Assembly: GCF_049275935.1 (NCBI RefSeq)
Contig: NZ_CP184830.1
Coordinates: 3,472,001-3,536,000, forward strand
Length of the DNA: 64,000 nucleotides
Source of the DNA: Endozoicomonas_A sp049275935
GTDB lineage: Bacteria > Pseudomonadota > Gammaproteobacteria > Pseudomonadales > Endozoicomonadaceae
Direction of reading: 5' to 3'
Shown: positions 44,240 through 53,288 of the stretch, piece after piece
How positions within the stretch are numbered: position 1 is the stretch's first letter
How the letters are laid out: each line of letters begins with the position of its first letter
Notes under the pieces: generated by a model
Seen by the model: only the letters and a program-made list of their open reading frames with translations
What the model was told of the DNA's origin: nothing
The model's database searches: none
Made by a program: the position numbers and the translations under genes

Positions 44240-46453
44240 TCAAGGAATGAGGTCATTGTCCAGGTTCACATTAACAGGCATGCGTTTACGGTGTATTCTT
44301 TTGTGATTCGAAAGGGTTCGAGCATTCTTGAATACCTTCCCGCATGGTCGCTGCCGACCATCCTCTCCGACCACGGTCGCGTAACAGGTTTGTTGCCCTG
44401 TGTGCTTGTCTCTTTTGTGATCTGACAGGGCTCTGGAACTCTTGCAGACCTCTCCGCACGGGCGTGGACGAGCATCTTCACCGATCACGGTCCGGTCACA
44501 GGTTCGTTGCCCGCTGTGGGCTCTGGTTTTGTGAGCTGACAGGGCCTGAGAACTCTTGCAGATCTTCCCGCATGCCCGAGGTCGGCTGTGCTCTGGGAAA
44601 ATGGTTACGCCACAGATTTTTTGCCTGCTGTGTTGTTTGCTTTTGTGATCCGACAGGGCTTTAGCATTCTTGCATAGCTTCCCGCATGAACGCGGCTGGC
44701 CATCCTCCCCGACCCATGTCAAGTCGCAGGTTTTTTGTCCAGTGTGCTCTTTTCTTTTGTGATCAAGCAGGACTCTGGTATTCTTGCAGATCTTCCCGCA
44801 TGGCTGTGGCTGGCCATCCTCTGCGAACACAGTGAAGTCACAGCTTTTTTGCTCTGAGTGGTATCTGTTTTTGTGATCCAACAGGACTCTGGAATTTCTG
44901 AAGGTCATCAGGCACAGTTTCTGCTGACCATCCTCCCCGATCAATTTAGAGTTACAGGTTTTTTGCCCGGAGTGGTATTTTCCTTTGTGATCCCAGAGGG
45001 CCTTAGCATTCTTGCAGAGTTTTCCACAGGGTCGCGGCTGCTTGTTCGCCTCAAACACGGTGAACCTACAGATTTTTTGGCCGCTGTGGTATCTGCTTTT
45101 GTGTACAGACAGTGATTGAGCATTTTTTAGGACAACCCCGCATGGCCGCTTCTGACTGTCCTTCCCGACAATGATCGCTTTACAGATTTTCTGTCCGGAG
45201 TGATATCTGCTTTTGTGTGATGATAAAGATTTAGCATTCTTGAAGACTGACCCGCATGGCTGCTTCTGACCATCCTTCCCGGTCACTGTAAAGTTACAGA
45301 TTTTATTCCCGGAGTGGTATATGCTTTTGTGAGACGACAGGGATCGAGTATTCTCACAGACTTTCCTGCATAGCTTCTGTCGGCCGTCCTCCCCAACCAC
45401 TATCAGGTTGCAGATGACCTGCCCGGCAGGGCCAATTCTATCGTTCTTCTCTGCATCTACTGACTGTGATGCGACCCCGTCCATATAGTTGCAATTATAT
45501 TCTGCGTGCCCTGTCGAACTTTCTTCGGAATTCAGCTCTTCGCTATCGGATAAGTCAGATGAATCGGATGAGTCAGATGAGTCAGATGAATCGGATGAGT
45601 CAGATGAGTCAGATGAGTCAGATGAGTCAGATGAGTCAGATGAGTCAGATGAGTCAGATGAGTCAGATGAATCGGATAAACCGAAAAAACCGTATAAAGA
45701 ATATAAGTGGTGAAAGGGTAATGATCGCAAGTGACAAACGCCACGACATGGATGGACGAAACAATTTAGATCAAAGGTGTGTGAGTATAGTCCAGAGCCC
45801 CCCCTGCCTCCGCTTGAGTCAAAATACATGAGACCTGTGAAATAGTCTGTAGGCAGGGTGGAGAAATGTGAAGCTTGCTGGACAGATGATTCTGATGGCT
45901 GGCCTTGTTGTTGATGTCCAGAGCCAGACATCATGGTGGTGATCGCAAACGACTGATCCCCCTGTGTCAGCACAGATGTCGCCTCCTGTTGTTCAATTGG
46001 TTTAAATAGCGGTGAACCGTGGTTCCAATAGCTTTTTAAAAGCCAACCAACCGTGAAAAACGCTTCTACAGGTACCCATGAATAACTGTGAGAGCTTAGA
46101 GGGATGTTTCTGTTGGTCTGGATCAGTTCGAAAGCAACCAGCAGATGAGTGACGTAATACCATTGCCACGAAGTCGACTCAATGATTATCGTTTTTACTC
46201 TATAACCGCCAGGTTCGTGTCGTTTTTGATCTTGCGGCGAATCAGATCCTGCGTAGCTGGGTGTGTCGTCAATGTCTGATGGGCTGCCTGACAAAGTACG
46301 CCGGTTATTTTTCATAGAAAAGTTCTGATTTGGAAAACCTGTATCCTGTTCAGGCAAGGCAATAAAACGTCTTGTCAATGTTTCAGCCTGACAGAAGACA
46401 GATAAGAAAAATACCAGCAAGTGCAGGGTTACAAGGGATGCGTGTTTAATAAT
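44240..46453 (-). CDS. Secreted ten-finger C2H2-like protein with a Ser-Asp repeat
   Basis: About 737 residues from the ATT at 46453 (n-region IKHASLVTLHLLVFF). The first hydrophobic segment is TSWQWYYVTHLLVAFELI; a Gly-rich patch SSGGRGGSG precedes LNCFVHPCRGVCHL. Between the Cys motif and the fingers lies a run of about 14 Ser-Ser-Asp units, making this region strongly acidic and probably extended. Ten fingers follow; fingers 1 to 3 are much alike (SLSSHKSRYH), and finger 8 has the altered loop PEHSRP. The tail is HRKRMPVNVNLDNDLIP. The leader arms pair at six of seven positions. Confidence 0.87.
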   Translation of the reverse strand: MIKHASLVTLHLLVFFLSVFCQAETLTRRFIALPEQDTGFPNQNFSMKNNRRTLSGSPSDIDDTPSYAGSDSPQDQKRHEPGGYRVKTIIIESTSWQWYYVTHLLVAFELIQTNRNIPLSSHSYSWVPVEAFFTVGWLLKSYWNHGSPLFKPIEQQEATSVLTQGDQSFAITTMMSGSGHQQQGQPSESSVQQASHFSTLPTDYFTGLMYFDSSGGRGGSGLYSHTFDLNCFVHPCRGVCHLRSLPFHHLYSLYGFFGLSDSSDSSDSSDSSDSSDSSDSSDSSDSSDSSDSSDSSDSSDLSDSEELNSEESSTGHAEYNCNYMDGVASQSVDAEKNDRIGPAGQVICNLIVVGEDGRQKLCRKVCENTRSLSSHKSIYHSGNKICNFTVTGKDGQKQPCGSVFKNAKSLSSHKSRYHSGQKICKAIIVGKDSQKRPCGVVLKNAQSLSVHKSRYHSGQKICRFTVFEANKQPRPCGKLCKNAKALWDHKGKYHSGQKTCNSKLIGEDGQQKLCLMTFRNSRVLLDHKNRYHSEQKSCDFTVFAEDGQPQPCGKICKNTRVLLDHKRKEHTGQKTCDLTWVGEDGQPRSCGKLCKNAKALSDHKSKQHSRQKICGVTIFPEHSRPRACGKICKSSQALSAHKTRAHSGQRTCDRTVIGEDARPRPCGEVCKSSRALSDHKRDKHTGQQTCYATVVGEDGRQRPCGKVFKNARTLSNHKRIHRKRMPVNVNLDNDLIP
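45548..45678 (-). repeat. 9-bp tandem repeat encoding Ser-Ser-Asp units
   Basis: On the plus strand the unit is GATGAGTCA with a few ATCG variants, repeated about 14 times. The unit is a multiple of three, so slippage changes length but not frame. The mirror plus-strand frames (Met-Ser-Gln repeats) are artefacts. Confidence 0.9.
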
Positions 46454-46609
46454 TTTATCCTAGTGTTACGGGTTACAGAGAGGAAGGATAGATCAAGAAA
46501 ATAAGAGTGTTTATCTGTCAAAGACCTTATGTTAAAAAACTCTATTAAAAAACTAAGGCTGTAAGGGGCACAACTTTATGGAATGGGGAGTGTCAGATCA
46601 GGGGCTGAG

Positions 46610-48484
46610 TTACTTGTCGTCACTGATATTAAAAGTGCTGCGTTTTCGATGTGTTTTTTTGTGATATGACAGGGCCAGAGCACTGCTGCAGACCAACCCG
46701 CATCTCTGCGACAGGCCATCCTGCCCGAATACTTTCACGTAACAGGTTTTTTGCCTGGGGTGATATTTTCTTTTGTGAGCCGACAGAGCATAAGGATTGT
46801 TGTAGATTTTGCCGCATATATTCCACTGGCCATTGTCCCCAACCATTATTATGCCACAGGCTTTTTGCCTGCTATGGTCTCTTCTTTTGTGATCCGACAG
46901 GGTTTGAGCATTCTTGCAGATCATCGCGCATGGCCACTGTTGGCCATCCCCCCCGACCACGGCTGCATCACAAATTTGTTGCCCGGTATGGTATCTGCTT
47001 TTGTGAACCGCCAGAGACGGCGCATTTTTGCAGACTCTCCCGCATGGCCGTGTCAGACCATCCTCCCCAATCACGCCCATTTCACAGGTTTGTTTTTGCT
47101 GGTTGTGGGCTCTCCTTTTATGAGACGACAAGGATTGAGCATTCTTGCAGACCGTCCCGCAATGCCGCTTCAGGCCATCCTGCCCAACCTCTGTTATGTC
47201 ACAGGTTTTTTGCCCGGTGTGGTACTTGCTTTTGTGACATCTCAGAGCTTTGACATTCTTGCAGACTACACCGCATGGTCGCGGCTGGTTACCCTCCTCA
47301 ACCACGGTCACGTTACAAGCTATCTGCCTGGTGTGGTCGTTAATTGCTGGCTGCAACTGGATTGCGTCTGTCTGAGAAAGATGAGGATGGTTCTGATCCG
47401 ATTGGGATGATTCGGTGGTTTTTTGTTGTGTTTCTGAATGGTTAACCCTAACGGGAATACTTATACCTTTGAGAAAACTATTTACACAGAATGGCCGATT
47501 ATTGTTTGCGAAATTATCGATGCCGGAGAGCAGACTCCCGGGCATTGGTAATTCGTGGTCGGGTGGTTCGGTCGGGTTGACATCAATGTCATGCAGATTT
47601 GGCTCGGATAGTTGGTCAAAATCGAATAGGGGCTGAATGTAAGAATGATCATTCCATAGTTCGAAAAGCGATTCTTGTTCGATATTTGTAGCGTTAACAG
47701 GTTTAACATGACTTACGCAACTATAGCAGTATTCACTGGTCAGATGAGGGCATGAGCTTTGTTCGAGTGTCGTTGCGTAAGATGGATTGTATTTACAAAC
47801 ACCATGACAAGGATAGACGTAGCAACTGAAAGCCATAGTATGCAGTTGTTGTTTTGGGTCTCCGTTACCGTCGGCAGAGCCAAAATATAGCAGTCTATTG
47901 AAATAGCCTTTGGCGTGGGTAGCTGCCTTTGAGGGCTTCCGGCAGGACGATTCTGATTGTTGAGTTTGTGATGGATTGTGTCCTGGGCTAAACATCGCAG
48001 TGATGGCTGCAGACGTCGCTGGGTGTTTAATCGGCTTAAACTGCAATAAGTCGCGATTCCAATAGTTCTTTAGAAGCCAGTTGACAGTGATGACCACTTC
48101 TACAAGTAGCCATGAATAAGGGGTGGCGCATGGAGGGGCGTCTTTGGTGGTAAGGATCGGTTCGAACGCAACCAGAAGGTGAGTAGCGTAAAGCAACTGC
48201 CAGGAACTCAAGTTAATGATGGCCGTTTTTATTTCGTAACCGAACGATTCTTGTCGATTATTATCAGGCGGCGAATCTGGTCTTTCATAGCTGTTATTGT
48301 CAGCAATGACTGAAGGGCTACCCGGCAACGTGTTCAGCTTAAGCTTTATAGAAAAGCTCTGGTTTGGAAAGTCTGCATCTTGTCCAAGCTCGACAACAGT
48401 ACGTCTTGTCAACGGTTTTGCCTGACAGACGATAGATAGCGAAAGTAACAACAGCAGTGTTTTAAAGAGTGAGTGTTTAATAAT
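46610..48484 (-). CDS. Secreted six-finger C2H2-like protein, long-linker type
   Basis: About 624 residues from the ATT at 48484. The first hydrophobic segment is altered (LSSWQLLYATHLLVAFEPIL). The Cys motif is FSCYVYPCHGVCKY. The linker of about 200 residues carries CPHLTSEYCYSCVSH, LFELWNDHSYIQPLFDFDQL and LPMPGSLLSGIDNFANN, sections shared with the 48574, 51211 and 53289 genes but absent from the 18-44 kb copies. Six fingers; the linker before finger 3 is longer (NQQKQTC). The C-terminus HRKRSTFNISDDK has a weaker basic cluster and no DDLTP ending. Confidence 0.87.
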   Translation of the reverse strand: MIKHSLFKTLLLLLSLSIVCQAKPLTRRTVVELGQDADFPNQSFSIKLKLNTLPGSPSVIADNNSYERPDSPPDNNRQESFGYEIKTAIINLSSWQLLYATHLLVAFEPILTTKDAPPCATPYSWLLVEVVITVNWLLKNYWNRDLLQFKPIKHPATSAAITAMFSPGHNPSQTQQSESSCRKPSKAATHAKGYFNRLLYFGSADGNGDPKQQLHTMAFSCYVYPCHGVCKYNPSYATTLEQSSCPHLTSEYCYSCVSHVKPVNATNIEQESLFELWNDHSYIQPLFDFDQLSEPNLHDIDVNPTEPPDHELPMPGSLLSGIDNFANNNRPFCVNSFLKGISIPVRVNHSETQQKTTESSQSDQNHPHLSQTDAIQLQPAINDHTRQIACNVTVVEEGNQPRPCGVVCKNVKALRCHKSKYHTGQKTCDITEVGQDGLKRHCGTVCKNAQSLSSHKRRAHNQQKQTCEMGVIGEDGLTRPCGRVCKNAPSLAVHKSRYHTGQQICDAAVVGGDGQQWPCAMICKNAQTLSDHKRRDHSRQKACGIIMVGDNGQWNICGKIYNNPYALSAHKRKYHPRQKTCYVKVFGQDGLSQRCGLVCSSALALSYHKKTHRKRSTFNISDDK

Positions 48485-48573
48485 TCTATCATTGTATTAT
48501 GGTTCACAGAGATGAAGGATAGATCAAGAAAATAAATGTGTTTGAGAGGATGAGTATCAGATCGTTATTTAAT

Positions 48574-50715
48574 TCATTTTGCTTTGTTTACTTTGCCTTC
48601 TTGAGAATCAGAGTCATTGTCCTGATTCGCATCAACAGACTGGCGCTTTCGATGTGTTTTTTTGTGATCCCGGAGGACACCAGCATTCTTGCAGAATTTC
48701 CCGTATGGTCGCAGCTGGCCATTTTTCCCGACCACGATTTCGTTACAGGTTTGTTGTCTGCGATGATATTTGCTTTTGTGTACTGATAGAGATGGAGCAT
48801 TTTTGCAGACTAACCCGCATTGTCGTTGCAGTCCATTTTCCCCGACCAGGGTCGCGTCACAAATTTTTTTTTGCTTACTGTGGGCTCTGCCTTTATGAGA
48901 CGACAGAGATTGAGCATTCTTGAAGATCATCCCACACGGTTGCTGTAGGCCATTCTTTCCAATCATGGTCACGTCACAGGTTTTTTGCCCGGTGTGGTAT
49001 CTACTTTTGTGAACTGACAGGGATAGAGTATTTTTGCAGACTATCCCGCATGGCCGCTGCAGGCCACCCTCTCCGACCACGATCACGTCACAGGCTTGTT
49101 GCCCGGTATGGTATCTATTTTTGTGAACCGACAGAGATTGAACATTCTTGAAGAGCATCCCGCACGGCCGCTGCAGGCCATCTTCTGAAACCAGGGCCAC
49201 ATTACAGGTATTTCTTTTCCTTTCGACTCTTCTTTTGTGAATCGAAATGGCGTGGGCAGTTGGGTAGAGCTTGCCGCATAGCTGGTGCTGGCCATCCTCC
49301 CCGATCACAGTAACAATACTGGTTTGCTTCGTGTTGTGGTATCTGTTTTTGTGACATGCCAGGGCGCCGGCATTCTTAAAGACCTTCCCACATGGTTGTG
49401 TTTGGCCATCTTTATTGACCACGGCCATGTAACAGTTTTTTTGCCCGGTGTGGATTCTGCTTTTGTGAGATGCCAGAGACTTGTAATTCTTGTAGGCCCT
49501 CCCGCATAGTCGCTGCTGGCCATCCTCCTCGAACACGATCTCGTCACAAGTTGTCTGCCCAGTGCAGTCGTTCTCTGCTACCTGGACTCGTAATGCATCT
49601 GTCTGAGAAAGGTGAGGTTGGTTCTGACTCAATTGGGGTGATACGGTGTTTTTTTGTTCTGTTGCCGAATGGTTAAGCGTAATGGACATTCCGACTTCTT
49701 CAAGAAAACTATCTGTCTCGGGAAGTCTGTCAATGGCCGCATAATTATCAACGCTGGAGAGCAAATTCCTGTGCATTGGTACTTCATTATTCAGTGACCC
49801 GTCTGGGTTGAAACCAATGCCATGCGAATTAGACTCATATGGTTGGCCAGAATAGAGGGTGGGTTGAACGTCAGAAAAATCATTCCATAGTTCGATAAGC
49901 GATCTTTGTGCGGAATCTTTAGCGTTAACAGGGTTAAAATGGCTTACACAGTGATGGCAGTAGCCACTGGGCAAATGAGGACATGAGCTCTGTCGGGGAG
50001 TTGCCCACATGTGGCCTGTCGCACTTACATCAGAATTCGGCAGCCATTCAATTGACTCTCTGCTATCAGCAGAGAGTCGGTAGCTACAAACACCATGACA
50101 AGGATAAACGTAACAATTTAAACCCATGGTATGCAGGTGTTGTTGAGGGCCGCCGTTACCGCTGCCAGAGCCAGAATATAAGAGACTTGTGGAATAATCT
50201 GTGTCCTGGCGAGCAGCCTTTGAGGCTCTCTGGCCAGATGATCCTGATGGCTGGTATTGCGGTGTGTTATGTCCAGAGCCAAACATTGCAGTGATGATTG
50301 TCAAAGACGCCATGTGCTCAATCGGTTTAAACAGTGATGAGTCGGAGTTCCAATAGCTTTTTAAAAGCCAATCGACAGCGACAATCACTTCTACAGAAAA
50401 CCGTGAATAAGAGGGTGAGTATTGTGGAGCTTCTTTGATGGTCAGGATCAGTTTGCATGCAGCCAGCAGGTTTGTGGTGTATATGTGTCGTTTTTCATCA
50501 GGTGGCGAACTTGAGGTTGAATAGCCGTTGAAATCGACTAAGTCTGACATATAATACGACAGTGTACTAGTAACAGAGTTTATAGAAAAGCCCTGATTTG
50601 GAGAACTTGCATGCTGTTGAAGTTCAACACTATAACGGTCTGTCAACATTTCGGTCTGGGAAGTGACAGACAACATTAGCAGCAAAATCGGCGCCGCAGA
50701 GAGTGAGTGTCTGAT
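48574..50715 (-). CDS. Secreted eight-finger C2H2-like protein, long-linker type
   Basis: About 713 residues from ATC at 50715; the aligned first codon is GTT. The signal peptide ends SVTSQT. A deletion joins KRH to IYTTNLLAACKLIL, removing part of the first hydrophobic segment. CPHLPSGYCHHCVSH, LIELWNDFSDVQP and MHRNLLSSVDNY mark the long linker. Eight units, of which finger 3 is degenerate (first Cys is Ser, last His is Glu: IHKRRVERKRNTC) and finger 8 has Tyr for the second Cys (RPYGKFC). The C-terminus is extended: HRKRQSVDANQDNDSDSQEGKVNKAK. Confidence 0.86.
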   Translation of the reverse strand: MRHSLSAAPILLLMLSVTSQTEMLTDRYSVELQQHASSPNQGFSINSVTSTLSYYMSDLVDFNGYSTSSSPPDEKRHIYTTNLLAACKLILTIKEAPQYSPSYSRFSVEVIVAVDWLLKSYWNSDSSLFKPIEHMASLTIITAMFGSGHNTPQYQPSGSSGQRASKAARQDTDYSTSLLYSGSGSGNGGPQQHLHTMGLNCYVYPCHGVCSYRLSADSRESIEWLPNSDVSATGHMWATPRQSSCPHLPSGYCHHCVSHFNPVNAKDSAQRSLIELWNDFSDVQPTLYSGQPYESNSHGIGFNPDGSLNNEVPMHRNLLSSVDNYAAIDRLPETDSFLEEVGMSITLNHSATEQKNTVSPQLSQNQPHLSQTDALRVQVAENDCTGQTTCDEIVFEEDGQQRLCGRAYKNYKSLASHKSRIHTGQKNCYMAVVNKDGQTQPCGKVFKNAGALACHKNRYHNTKQTSIVTVIGEDGQHQLCGKLYPTAHAISIHKRRVERKRNTCNVALVSEDGLQRPCGMLFKNVQSLSVHKNRYHTGQQACDVIVVGEGGLQRPCGIVCKNTLSLSVHKSRYHTGQKTCDVTMIGKNGLQQPCGMIFKNAQSLSSHKGRAHSKQKKICDATLVGENGLQRQCGLVCKNAPSLSVHKSKYHRRQQTCNEIVVGKNGQLRPYGKFCKNAGVLRDHKKTHRKRQSVDANQDNDSDSQEGKVNKAK

Positions 50716-50799
50716 AACTCCGTCCTTGTCTTCTGGTTTAAAGAGAGGAAGGATAGGTCAGGAAAATAAGTATTTTTTTGTGTCTTCCTCATGAAGGTG

Positions 50800-51196
50800 C
50801 GGTGGTCAGACCAGGGATTAAAGCTACCACCCCGGACCACGAGGGTTCTTACCGATCGTCCCCCATGGCCGCAGCCTGCCATCCTCTCCAATTACTGTCA
50901 CCTATCGAAACCTTTAATGCGTCAGCCCAAGAAAGATGAGGTTGGCTCTGACCCAAATGTGACGATTCGGTTGTGCTTCTGAATGGTTAAGCGTAATGGA
51001 AATCCAGATTTCTTCAAGAAGACTATTTAAATCGTGCAGCTGATTAACGTCTGCAAAATCATCTATGCTGGAGAGCAAACTCCCGGACATTAGCAATAAA
51101 CCCATTGCATGCAGGAGTTCCTGAGGACCTCCATTACTGCCACCAGAGCCAGAGTACAGAGGGTTTAAAACAACTGCCGAGAAATCGACTCATTAG
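50800..51196 (-). pseudogene. Heavily deleted long-linker copy
   Basis: Read on the minus strand, scraps of the family follow one another in the right order: NESISRQLF and a stop, NPLYSGSGGSNGGPQELL, HAMGLL, LMSGSLLSSIDDFADVNQL, LLEEIWISITLNHSEAQP and finally a broken finger loop VTVIGEDGRLRPWG. The signal peptide, Cys motif and intact fingers are missing. An open frame of 63 codons (50914-51105) survives. At least three internal deletions are needed. Confidence 0.8.
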
Positions 51197-51210
51197 ACAG
51201 AGAGGATAAA

Positions 51211-53265
51211 TCATTTTACGAAAATATGGGTATCAGTTCGGGGATCGAGTTTATCCTCCTGATCGACATCAGCACGTTTGCGTTTACGGTGTCTTCTTTT
51301 GTGATCCGTCAGAGCTTTGGCATTTTTGCAGACTTTTCCGCATGGCTGCGGCTCACCATTCTCCCCAACTACCTTTACTTCACAGGTTTGTTGGCTGGTG
51401 TGGGCGCTTAATTTGTGATATCTGAGGACACGAGCATTCTTGCAGATCTTCCCACATGGATGAGCTTGACCATCTTTCCCGATCACTTTTGTGGCACAGG
51501 TTTGTTGCCCGCTGTGGCCTCTGCTTTTGTGATCCGTCAGGGCTTTGGCATTCTTACAGACTTTTCCGCATGGCTGCGGCTGGCCATTCTTCCCTTGCAC
51601 TGTCAAGTCACAGGTTTGTTGCTTGGAGTGATCTTTTTTTTTGTGATTACACAGGTCTCGATTATTCTTGAAGATCTTACCGCATGACCGCGTCTGACCG
51701 TCCTCCCCAACCATGAATACCCTACATGTTTTTTGCTCGGAGTGATGATTGCTTTTGTGCATCTGCAGGGCCTGAGCATTCAAGCAGATCGTCCCGCATT
51801 GTTGCAGCTGCTTATTCATCCCCTCCACCAACACGCTACAGGTTTGTTGTCCGGTGTGATGTTGTTTTTTGTGAATCGTCAGGACTTGAGCGTTCTTGCA
51901 GTTCGTCCCGCATGGCCGCTTCTGGCCATCCTCGCCGATCACGTATACGTCACAGGTCTTCTGCCCTGAGTGGTATCTGTTTTTGTGGGATGAAAGAGAT
52001 TGAGTATTTTTGAGGACCTTCCCGCATGGCTGCGGCTGGCCATCTTTCCCGAACACTGTTACCTCGCAGGTTCTTTGCCCATTGTGCGCCCTGGCTTTGT
52101 GAGATGACAGAATTCGAGCATTCTTGCAGACCTTCTGGCATGGCTGCTGCCGACCATCTTTCCCAGTCACGATCGCGTCGCAGATTTTTTGCCTGTCAGG
52201 GGCCGTTGTATGATTGTCCCCTGCAATTGCTGATTGTTCAGGGTTGCAGCTATTGGCAAAGTTGCTGCCAGTGTCATGAGTAGGTAGCTCAAATAGCAGA
52301 TCAAAGTCGTAATGACGCTGAATGTCAAAAAGATCATCCAGTGTTCCGAAATGCGAACTTTCCCGGGAGTCTTTGGTGTTTTGAGAATGAAAATGATCTA
52401 TGCAACTAAAGCAATTTCCACCAGCCAAATGGGGGCATGATTTTGCTATGGAATTCACTAGCCATTCATCGGGTTCTCCATTATCGGATGATGGTCGGAA
52501 TAGACAAATACCATGACAGGGATTGGTGAAACAATTGAAACCGAAAGTATGTGAGTGTTGTTGAGGATTTTCTTCACCATCACCAGAGCCAGAATTCATG
52601 GGAGGAGTGAAAGAGCCTTTATAAGGAATGGTCGTACCCGAAGACTGTTGGCGGGTTGAATCTGATGGCTGACTTTGTTGTTGCTGATGTTCGGGGCCAA
52701 TCATCACAGTGGTGATCATAAACGGCTGGTTTTGACTCGCTTCTTGTTGTTCGATCAGTGGTTCAATCGGGTTAAACAATGATGAATCAGGGGGCCAACA
52801 GCCTTTTAAAAGCCAGCTGACAGCGATAACTATTTCTACAGGTAGACATAGATGAGAATAAGGACTTTGAAGGACGTCTTTGGTGGTCTGGATCGGCTCG
52901 AAAGAAGCCAGCAGATTCGTGACGTAAAGCAGTTGCCAGGAAATTGATTCGATATGGGGCGTTTTTACTCCGTGAGTACCCAATCTGTCTCCTTTGTCAT
53001 CAAGCAGCGAATCTGATCCTGCGAAGCTGATTGTGTCGGCAATGTCTGACGGTGTGCCCGACAATGCGCGACGGTCAGGCTTTATAGAAAAGTTTTGTTT
53101 TTGATAACCTGCTGTCCGTTCGATCCTGACAATAAAACGTCCTGTTCCAGGCTCGGTCTGACTGAAGACAGATAATGACAGTAGCAGTAGAAGCGTTACC
53201 GCAAAGAGTGAATGTTTAATAATTCTATCCTTGCCTGATGGTTTAAAGAATGAATGATAGATCAC
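51211..53265 (-). CDS. Secreted eight-finger C2H2-like protein, long-linker type
   Basis: 684 residues from GTG at 53265, or 670 from the ATT at 53223; as in the 22179 gene, an indel in the leader brings an upstream canonical codon into frame (MIYHSFFKPSGKDR). The signal peptide ends SVFSQT. Hydrophobic segments: SISWQLLYVTNLLASFEPIQ and LPVEIVIAVSWLLKGCW. The Cys motif is FNCFTNPCHGICLF, then CPHLAGGNCFSCIDH and a LFDIQRHYDFDLLF section. Eight fingers; 6 and 8 are alike (KNAKALTDHK). The C-terminus HRKRKRADVDQEDKLDP continues for eight more residues (TDTHIFVK), probably read-through into former spacer. Confidence 0.87.
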   Translation of the reverse strand: MIYHSFFKPSGKDRIIKHSLFAVTLLLLLSLSVFSQTEPGTGRFIVRIERTAGYQKQNFSIKPDRRALSGTPSDIADTISFAGSDSLLDDKGDRLGTHGVKTPHIESISWQLLYVTNLLASFEPIQTTKDVLQSPYSHLCLPVEIVIAVSWLLKGCWPPDSSLFNPIEPLIEQQEASQNQPFMITTVMIGPEHQQQQSQPSDSTRQQSSGTTIPYKGSFTPPMNSGSGDGEENPQQHSHTFGFNCFTNPCHGICLFRPSSDNGEPDEWLVNSIAKSCPHLAGGNCFSCIDHFHSQNTKDSRESSHFGTLDDLFDIQRHYDFDLLFELPTHDTGSNFANSCNPEQSAIAGDNHTTAPDRQKICDAIVTGKDGRQQPCQKVCKNARILSSHKARAHNGQRTCEVTVFGKDGQPQPCGKVLKNTQSLSSHKNRYHSGQKTCDVYVIGEDGQKRPCGTNCKNAQVLTIHKKQHHTGQQTCSVLVEGMNKQLQQCGTICLNAQALQMHKSNHHSEQKTCRVFMVGEDGQTRSCGKIFKNNRDLCNHKKKDHSKQQTCDLTVQGKNGQPQPCGKVCKNAKALTDHKSRGHSGQQTCATKVIGKDGQAHPCGKICKNARVLRYHKLSAHTSQQTCEVKVVGENGEPQPCGKVCKNAKALTDHKRRHRKRKRADVDQEDKLDPRTDTHIFVK

Positions 53266-53288
53266 TTCATGAAAGGGTGGTTGTCAGT

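Noticed and set aside
45466..45831. Plus-strand Met-Ser-Gln repeat frame and Ser-Asp-Glu frame over the Ser-Asp tract
   Set aside because: They are other-frame readings of the 9-bp repeat, which is in frame and explained on the minus strand.
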